A stretch of DNA of 64,000 nt from Streptomyces violaceusniger Tu 4113 (GTDB lineage Bacteria; Actinomycetota; Actinomycetes; Streptomycetales; Streptomycetaceae), in NCBI RefSeq assembly GCF_000147815.2, contig NC_015957.1:2976001-3040000 (forward strand), written 5' to 3'. Below the pieces are notes generated by a model, which searched no databases, was not told where the DNA came from, and saw only the letters and a list, made by a program, of their open reading frames with translations. Made by a program: the position numbers and the translations under genes. Positions 54,439 through 64,000 of this stretch are shown here, piece by piece (the stretch's first letter is position 1; every line of letters starts with the position of its first letter).

Positions 54439-54486
54439 GTGGATGACGGGGTGTGAGCGGACGGGGTGTGAGCGGACGGGGTGTGA
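54427..54486 (+). repeat. four copies of a 12-bp unit at the gene end
   Basis: GACGGGGTGTGA occurs at 54427, 54445, 54460 and 54475. The first copy encodes the final residues and stop of the phosphatase-like gene, so each later copy repeats an in-place GTG-TGA. Looks like slippage expansion. Confidence 0.9.
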
Positions 54487-54495
54487 CAGGAGCGC

Positions 54496-57368
<2,873 letters not shown>

Positions 57369-57385
57369 CGCCCGGGCGCACCGCT

Positions 57386-57417
57386 GCGCCCCGGCCGGTA
57401 CCCTCCGGCCGGGGCGC
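57386..57417 (+). terminator. terminator after icd
   Basis: GCGCCCCGGCCGG (57386-57398) pairs with CCGGCCGGGGCGC (57405-57417), loop of 6, 17 bp after the stop. Confidence 0.85.
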
Positions 57418-57631
57418 TTCGTGTTGTCCGTTACGGCTCCTGTCCGGGGGCGACCACCGCGGAAGCCATCGCGTGTGGGGGGCCGATGGCGTAAGACTTC
57501 AGAGCCACTTGCCCGCCGGTCCGTACCCCCAGCGGCGTAGGGCATCCCATCCTGGCGAGGGTTTCTCCCCAACTGCCCCATGAGAAAGGGTGATTACGTC
57601 ACAACACAGACTGCCCATAAGGACTCCCCAC

Positions 57632-59212
57632 GTGCGAACCAGACCATTCGTCCATGTCCTGGCGGCGAGCACCCTCGCGGCCCTGGTACCGGCCCTCGCC
57701 CCGGTCACCGCCTCCGCCGCAGGCAACCCCCTGGAGCCGTACCTCGGTCAGAAGCCGGCCTGGCACCGCTGCGCCGACGACAATCCGGCCTCCTACCAGT
57801 GCGCCACCATCAAGGTCCCGTTGGACTACAGCCGCCCCGACGGCAAGAAGACCGATCTCGCGATATCGCGGATGAAGACCAGCACCGCGGCGGAGCGCCG
57901 CGGTGTGCTGCTGCTCAACCCCGGTGGACCGGGCGGTCCGGGCACCGGCATGCCGCTCTCGCTGGCCACTGAGCTACCGAAGTCCGTGACGGAGAAGTTC
58001 GACCTCATCGGCTTCGACCCCCGGGGGGTCGGCGGGAGCTCCCCCGTCACCTGTGGTCTGACCGGCATCGAGGAGAGCTGGGAACGCCCCTACCGGGACG
58101 AGACGCTCGCCCGGGACGTGAAGTGGGCGCGCACCGTCGCCGAGAAGTGCGACCAGGAACAAGGCGACAAGCTGCGTCACATCACCACCCGGAACACGGC
58201 TCGCGACATGGACGTCATCCGGGCCGTGCTGGGCGAGAAGAAGATCTCCTACCTCGGGTACTCGTACGGCACCTACCTCGGCGCCGTCTACACGCAGATG
58301 TTCCCCCGGCGCGCCGACCGCTTTGTGCTGGACAGCTCCGTGGACCCGGCACGGATATGGCGCGGCATGATCCAGATCTGGGCCGAGGGCGCCGAACCCG
58401 CCTTCACGCGGTGGAGCGAGTGGACCGCCCAGCGGCACAGTACGTACAAACTGGGCAAGACCCCCGAGGCCGTTCGCAAGACCTTCTGGGACCTTGTCGC
58501 CCAGGCCGACCGTGAGCCGATCGAGCTCGACGGCCTGAAGCTGACCGGCGACGACATCCGCGGCGGCAGCCGCGCCTCGTTCTTCACGGTGCGCGAGGGC
58601 GCGGAGGCCATCGCCAGTTTGAAGAAGGCGGCCGACGGGGCTCCGGCCCGCACCGGCGAGTCCACGGTGCCCAGCCGTCCCGCCCAGCCGGCCTTCGGCC
58701 GCGCCGAGGCCCCGGACAACGGCACCGCCGCCTTCTGGTCCGTCGTATGCGGCGACACCCGTGACTGGCCGCGCGACCCCGAGCAGTATCGTGGCGACGC
58801 GTTGCGGGCGAAGGCGAAGTATCCGCTGTACGGCGACTTCGGATCCACCATCAAGCCGTGCGCCTTCTGGAAGAAGGACGGCAGCGAGCCCGCCACCAAG
58901 GTCGACAACAAGGTCGGCGCGCTGATCCTGCAGAACGAGTGGGACTCGCAGACGCCCATCGCCAGCGGTCGCGGTATGCACCGGGCCATGAGGGGCTCCC
59001 GGATGGTCACCGTCGCCGGAGGCGAGGGCCACGGTGTCTACGGCTACACCAAGTCGTGCGCGGACAAGCCGGCCACCGGCTATCTGTCCACCGGCCGTCT
59101 CCCGGCGAAGGACGTGACGTGCCGTACGCCCGCGTCGCAGCGCGAGCAGGGCTTCAAGAAGTTGCCCCTTCCCGCGCCTCAGGGACTCCCGGGGACGACG
59201 AACGGCTTCTGA
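57632..59212 (+). CDS. secreted alpha/beta hydrolase, tripeptidyl aminopeptidase (SlpD/Tap) type
   Basis: 526 aa. Signal peptide (1-29, VRTRPFVHVLAASTLAALVP then ASA), followed by an S33-type alpha/beta hydrolase with cap domain: oxyanion strand LLLNPGGPGGPGTG, FDPRGVGGSSP, nucleophile Ser in YLGYSYGTYLG, and the C-terminal SlpD/TAP domain with acid in NEWDSQTP and His in GEGHGVYGY. Releases N-terminal tripeptides from peptides outside the cell. GTG 57632 follows AAGGA. Confidence 0.88.
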   Translation: MRTRPFVHVLAASTLAALVPALAPVTASAAGNPLEPYLGQKPAWHRCADDNPASYQCATIKVPLDYSRPDGKKTDLAISRMKTSTAAERRGVLLLNPGGPGGPGTGMPLSLATELPKSVTEKFDLIGFDPRGVGGSSPVTCGLTGIEESWERPYRDETLARDVKWARTVAEKCDQEQGDKLRHITTRNTARDMDVIRAVLGEKKISYLGYSYGTYLGAVYTQMFPRRADRFVLDSSVDPARIWRGMIQIWAEGAEPAFTRWSEWTAQRHSTYKLGKTPEAVRKTFWDLVAQADREPIELDGLKLTGDDIRGGSRASFFTVREGAEAIASLKKAADGAPARTGESTVPSRPAQPAFGRAEAPDNGTAAFWSVVCGDTRDWPRDPEQYRGDALRAKAKYPLYGDFGSTIKPCAFWKKDGSEPATKVDNKVGALILQNEWDSQTPIASGRGMHRAMRGSRMVTVAGGEGHGVYGYTKSCADKPATGYLSTGRLPAKDVTCRTPASQREQGFKKLPLPAPQGLPGTTNGF

Positions 59213-59281
59213 CCCGTTCCGCCGGACGGCGAGGTGATGTGGGGCTCCAGCAGGCTGGGGCCCCACATCACGTACGTGCGT

Positions 59282-59713
59282 CTACTGGCCCGCGGGCGCC
59301 GGTGCGAGGCCGTCCTCGACCAGCCCGGCGAGGACCGCTTCGCCAAGGGCGTGGACGGCGGACTGGGGCCGGACCATGACGGTGAACTCTTTGATCCGGC
59401 CGTCGTCGTGGAAGTGCAGCAGGTCGATGCCGTGGATCTCCTTGTCGGCCACCCGGGCGCGGAAGAGCAGCACCGCCGACGCGGCTGAGGTGCCGTCGGT
59501 GCTGGTCTGCGCGGTGCCGTTGTAGTCGCCGACGTAACGGAAGTCCTCGAACGTGCGCAACAGGACCCCGAAGAGGCCGAGCACCATCGGCTTGCCTTCG
59601 AAGGGGGTGAACTTGACGGGGCTGTAGAGGCGGATGTCCTCGGTGAACAGGTCGTCCAGGGCCGTGAGGTCCTTGCTGTCGACGGCGGCACGGAAACGGT
59701 CGGCGGCGTTCAT
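59282..59713 (-). CDS. SnoaL/NTF2-like protein
   Basis: 143 aa. Nuclear-transport-factor-2 fold: DRFRAAVDSKDLTALDDLFT, EDIRLYSPVKFTPFEGK, VLLRTFEDFRYVGDYNG, HGIDLLHFHDDGRIKEFTVM. Proteins of this fold bind small polyketides or steroids or act as isomerases; substrate unknown. ATG 59713 is preferred for GAAGGTGGGG upstream; an in-frame ATG at 59737 lies within the operator. Divergent from the PadR regulator, which probably represses it. Confidence 0.85.
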   Translation of the reverse strand: MNAADRFRAAVDSKDLTALDDLFTEDIRLYSPVKFTPFEGKPMVLGLFGVLLRTFEDFRYVGDYNGTAQTSTDGTSAASAVLLFRARVADKEIHGIDLLHFHDDGRIKEFTVMVRPQSAVHALGEAVLAGLVEDGLAPAPAGQ

Positions 59714-59746
59714 CGCGGCCCCACCTTCGCTAGTCATGGATGTGAT

Positions 59747-59764
59747 TAGTCATTTTCATGACTA
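59747..59764. promoter_or_regulatory. PadR-type operator
   Basis: TAGTCAT (59747-59753) and ATGACTA (59758-59764) with a 4-bp spacer; a third half site TAGTCAT at 59731-59737. Lies in the divergent spacer between the SnoaL-like and PadR genes. Confidence 0.65.
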
Positions 59765-59853
59765 CCATGGTTCCGTGCCCGGCGGCAGAGGCAATCCGGC
59801 GGCACATTCCGGCGGCAGAGGCATGAACCCAGCGGCATGAAGGAGGCGATCCC

Positions 59854-60423
59854 ATGGCCCTACGGCACGCCGTGCTGGCGGCACTGCTCGAGGGGGAGCT
59901 CAGCGGATACCAGCTCACCAAGGCGTTCGACATCGGCGTGGCGAACTTCTGGCACGCCCAGCCGCAGCAGCTCTACGCCGAGCTGACCCGTCTGGAGAAG
60001 GACGGGCTCATCGCGGGCCGGGAGGTGGCCCAGGAGGCCCGCCCCACCAAGCGCCTGTTCCAGGTGACCGATGCCGGGCTGGCGGAGCTGGAGGAGTTCA
60101 CGGCCGCCTTCGCGAAGCCCTCCTTCATCCGCGACGACCTGCTCGTCAAGGTCCAGGCCGCCGACCATGTCGACACCGAGACCCTGATCGGCCAGCTCAC
60201 CGAGCGGGCCGCCTTCGCCCAAGCCAAGATCGACCTCTTCGGCAAGCTGCTGCGCAGAATCCGCGGTGACCTTACGGAGGAGGCCTTCCTTCGCCACGGC
60301 CGCCCCATTGGCCCGTACTTGACCTGTCTGCGCGGTCTGGCCCTCGAACAGGGCAACCGCGACTGGTGCGAGCGCACGATCACGGTCCTGCGACAGAGGG
60401 AGCACACCCATGCCCGGCACTGA
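59854..60423 (+). CDS. PadR-family transcriptional repressor
   Basis: 189 aa. Winged helix at residues 1-85 (RHAVLAALLEGELSGYQLTK, FWHAQPQQLYAELTRLEKDG, PTKRLFQVTDAGLAELEEF), followed by a C-terminal helical dimerisation domain of the Vir_act type. Usually responds to phenolic or other small toxic compounds. GAAGGAGGCG precedes the ATG. The gene overlaps the SGNH hydrolase by 14 bases. The symmetric site at 59747-59764 is its likely operator. Confidence 0.9.
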   Translation: MALRHAVLAALLEGELSGYQLTKAFDIGVANFWHAQPQQLYAELTRLEKDGLIAGREVAQEARPTKRLFQVTDAGLAELEEFTAAFAKPSFIRDDLLVKVQAADHVDTETLIGQLTERAAFAQAKIDLFGKLLRRIRGDLTEEAFLRHGRPIGPYLTCLRGLALEQGNRDWCERTITVLRQREHTHARH

Positions 60424-61210
60424 CGCGCCCTACAGCCGCTACGTCGCGCTGGGCGACAGCCAGACCGAGGGCCTGGGCGACGGCGACGAGGCCACCGGTC
60501 TGCGCGGCTTCGCCGACCGCCTCGCCGAACACCTCGCCCACCACAACCCCGGCGTCTCCTACGCCAATCTCGCCGTACGGGGCCGCCTCGCCGCGCAGGT
60601 CCACACCGAGCAGCTCGCACCCGCCCTGTCCCTCCGCCCCGACCTTGCCACCGTCGTCGCCGGGGTCAACGACCTGCTGCGCCCCCGCTTCGACGCCGAC
60701 CAAGTCGCCCACCACCTGGAGGCGATGTTCGCCGCGCTCACCGCCCAGGGCGCCCGTGTGGCCACGCTCACCTTCCCCGACCCCGCCCGCATCACCCCGC
60801 TGGCGCGCCCTCTCGCCCCGCGCGTCGTCGCCCTGAACCAGCGCATCCGCGATGCCGCCGGGCGTCACGGGGTCACCGTCGCCGAAACCAGCCGGCACCC
60901 CGTCGTCGCCGATCCCCGGCTGTGGAGCAGCGACCGCCTGCACGCCGGCCCCCTCGGTCACCAGCGCATCGCCGCCGCCCTCGCGCACGCCCTCGGCCTG
61001 CCCGGCACCGACGACACCTGGACCCACCCCCTGCCCCCGCCGGCGACGCCCGTACTCACCGGATGGCGCGCCGCCCCCGGCGAACTGCGCTGGACCGCCA
61101 CCTTCCTCGGCCCCTGGCTCACCCGGCGGCTCCGCGGCCGCTCCTCCGGCGACGGCCACACCGCCAAGCGCCCACATCTGGGCCCGGTGGACGCGAGGCG
61201 TCCGAGCTGA
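60410..61210 (+). CDS. SGNH/GDSL-family hydrolase
   Basis: 266 aa. Block I GDSQTEGLGD (nucleophile Ser), block II Gly in NLAVRG, block III VAGVNDLLRP (oxyanion Asn) and block V SDRLHAGPLGHQR with the Asp-His pair. No signal peptide, so a cytosolic esterase or lipase-like activity; substrate unknown. The ATG lies 14 bases inside the PadR gene, so the two are co-translated. Confidence 0.9.
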   Translation: MPGTDAPYSRYVALGDSQTEGLGDGDEATGLRGFADRLAEHLAHHNPGVSYANLAVRGRLAAQVHTEQLAPALSLRPDLATVVAGVNDLLRPRFDADQVAHHLEAMFAALTAQGARVATLTFPDPARITPLARPLAPRVVALNQRIRDAAGRHGVTVAETSRHPVVADPRLWSSDRLHAGPLGHQRIAAALAHALGLPGTDDTWTHPLPPPATPVLTGWRAAPGELRWTATFLGPWLTRRLRGRSSGDGHTAKRPHLGPVDARRPS

Positions 61211-61227
61211 GCGGAGTGGTGTGACCG

Positions 61228-61917
61228 TCAGAAGTCGTACGGCTTCTCGGTGCTCCAGTTCAGCACGTCGGCCTCGTTCCAGCGGAACTGCGGCTTCTCG
61301 CCCTTGCTGTCGACGGAGTAGGAGGGGCCGTCCTGACCGTCCGCGCCGCGCAGCGCGATGGCGAACGACTGCGCCGTCTGGTTCTTCGAGCCGTAGTCGA
61401 AGAGGTTCACCGCGCTGTATGCCGTGCCGCCGCTCTGGAGCGTGATGCGCTTGTCGCCGCCCGGGTTGTCCTTCTTCGAGTGCGGCAGTACGGCCTCGTC
61501 GTCGCCCAGCTTCACGGACGGGTACGAGGTGACCCAGCACGGCTTGTCGCCCTCGTTCGACGCGGTGATCAGCAGGTGGTCGCCCTGCTGGTCGGCGAGC
61601 TGGTGCACCGCGGTGACCATCATCTCGTCGCCGCGGCACTGCTGGGCGGCCGTTGTGGCCTTGTTCGCGACCTCGTCCGACCCACCCGAGGCGGTCGTGG
61701 AGCGCTCGCCCGTCTTGGCGTCACCGCCGCTCTTGGCCTGCTCCGCGCCGCCCTTGGCGTCTCCGTCGGACGCGGACCGGCTCTGCGAGGTGCCGGCGGC
61801 CTTGTCGCCGCCCGCCGCCTTCGAGTCGCCGTCGGCGCCGCCGCAGGCGGTCAGGCCCAGCGCCAGCGCGGCGGTGACGGTGGCCAGGGCGGCGGTACGA
61901 ATCCGGGAAGTACGCAT
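61228..61917 (-). CDS. DUF4232-type lipoprotein
   Basis: 229 aa. Lipoprotein signal with lipobox LTAC (Cys about 25, ALGLTACGG), a long Ser/Gly/Lys-rich linker (about 25-90) and a beta-sandwich domain of the DUF4232 type (CRGDEMMVTAVHQLADQQGD, LLITASNEGDKPCWVTSYPS, LQSGGTAYSAVNL). Anchored outside the cell membrane; function unknown. ATG 61917 has AGGAGA 9 bases upstream. Convergent with the SGNH hydrolase. Confidence 0.85.
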   Translation of the reverse strand: MRTSRIRTAALATVTAALALGLTACGGADGDSKAAGGDKAAGTSQSRSASDGDAKGGAEQAKSGGDAKTGERSTTASGGSDEVANKATTAAQQCRGDEMMVTAVHQLADQQGDHLLITASNEGDKPCWVTSYPSVKLGDDEAVLPHSKKDNPGGDKRITLQSGGTAYSAVNLFDYGSKNQTAQSFAIALRGADGQDGPSYSVDSKGEKPQFRWNEADVLNWSTEKPYDF

Positions 61918-62068
61918 GATCAGGTTCTCCTGCGTTTCGTGCGGGGGTCTTCTTCGACGTTTCCCGCGGTGTGAACACCACTTTTCCCGGGGCCGCTGAC
62001 GTTCTGGAAACGTCTCACTCACGCCTCGCTCACGTCCCGCAAACGAATCGCGAGCGGCAGGGAGGGCT

Positions 62069-62097
62069 TTGCATAAAGCTGCGATCAATCGTATAGT
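62069..62097 (+). promoter_or_regulatory. arg operon promoter with ARG-box-like sequence
   Basis: TTGCAT (62069-62074) and TATAGT (62092-62097) with a 17-bp spacer, near-consensus for Streptomyces. The spacer, including TGCATAAAGCTGCGATCA (62070-62087), resembles an ArgR box (AT-rich imperfect palindrome), so ArgR with arginine would block the promoter. Confidence 0.7.
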
Positions 62098-62112
62098 CAT
62101 GCCATCGTGTGA

Positions 62113-64000
<1,888 letters not shown>

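Overview
The window is chromosomal DNA of a Streptomyces or close relative. The evidence is uniformly very high GC with G/C in third codon positions, frequent GTG starts, AGGAGG-type ribosome sites, and a gene order infC-rpmI-rplT-23S rRNA methyltransferase-histidine kinase-pheS-pheT ... argC-argJ that matches the Streptomyces core. Everything was read from sequence alone; family names rest on motifs and remembered homologues, not on searches.

Layout. 1-1.1 kb: secreted GH46 chitosanase with an operator-like palindrome. 1.1-1.8 kb: alpha/beta hydrolase. 1.9-8.9 kb: an ethanolamine-type gamma-glutamylation locus: C26 hydrolase, permease, FadR-type regulator, GlnA4-like synthetase, aldehyde dehydrogenase and SDR dehydrogenase. 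8.9-18.8 kb: membrane, regulatory and secretion-associated genes, including a mycosin-like protease pair, an aquaporin and a broken serine hydrolase. 18.8-27.2 kb: translation genes infC, rpmI, rplT, a SpoU methyltransferase, an orphan histidine kinase, pheS and pheT. 27.2-31.7 kb: a repeat-rich spacer, a PP2C phosphatase, a TPR-type regulator and a NUDIX hydrolase.

31.7-45.7 kb is an accessory island. Its left part (31,967-38,583) is bounded by two perfect 200-bp direct repeats. It holds a class III nucleotide-cyclase-like protein with a 152-aa partner, a divergent Crp-type regulator, a membrane-anchored STAND/AAA ATPase and a 77-aa protein. Four of these carry short Gly/Val beta-strand tags of two types, and the 77-aa protein carries both types, so it looks like an adaptor. 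I read this as a candidate signalling or immunity (conflict) cassette. The right part holds MgtC, a five-gene chain of small proteins joined by 4-bp stop/start overlaps, a SLOG-like protein, a frameshifted XRE/TPR regulator, and a protein-isoaspartate-methyltransferase-like enzyme preceded by a 35-codon peptide gene. Many decayed fragments show repeated turnover.

45.7-62 kb returns to ordinary metabolism: 3-hydroxyacyl-CoA dehydrogenase, GH74 xyloglucanase with a perfect CebR-type box, a GHL10 hydrolase, an EamA exporter back to back with a MocR regulator, monomeric isocitrate dehydrogenase, a secreted tripeptidyl-aminopeptidase-like enzyme, a PadR regulator unit and a lipoprotein. 62.1-64 kb starts the arginine operon (argC, argJ; argJ runs off the end).

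How the genes work together: the 1.9-8.9 kb locus would import ethanolamine, cap it with glutamate, oxidise the alcohol to the acid, and release glutamate. The island cassette would couple a cyclase-derived signal to a Crp regulator and a membrane ATPase. The translation block is one growth-related unit with an attenuator-like leader.
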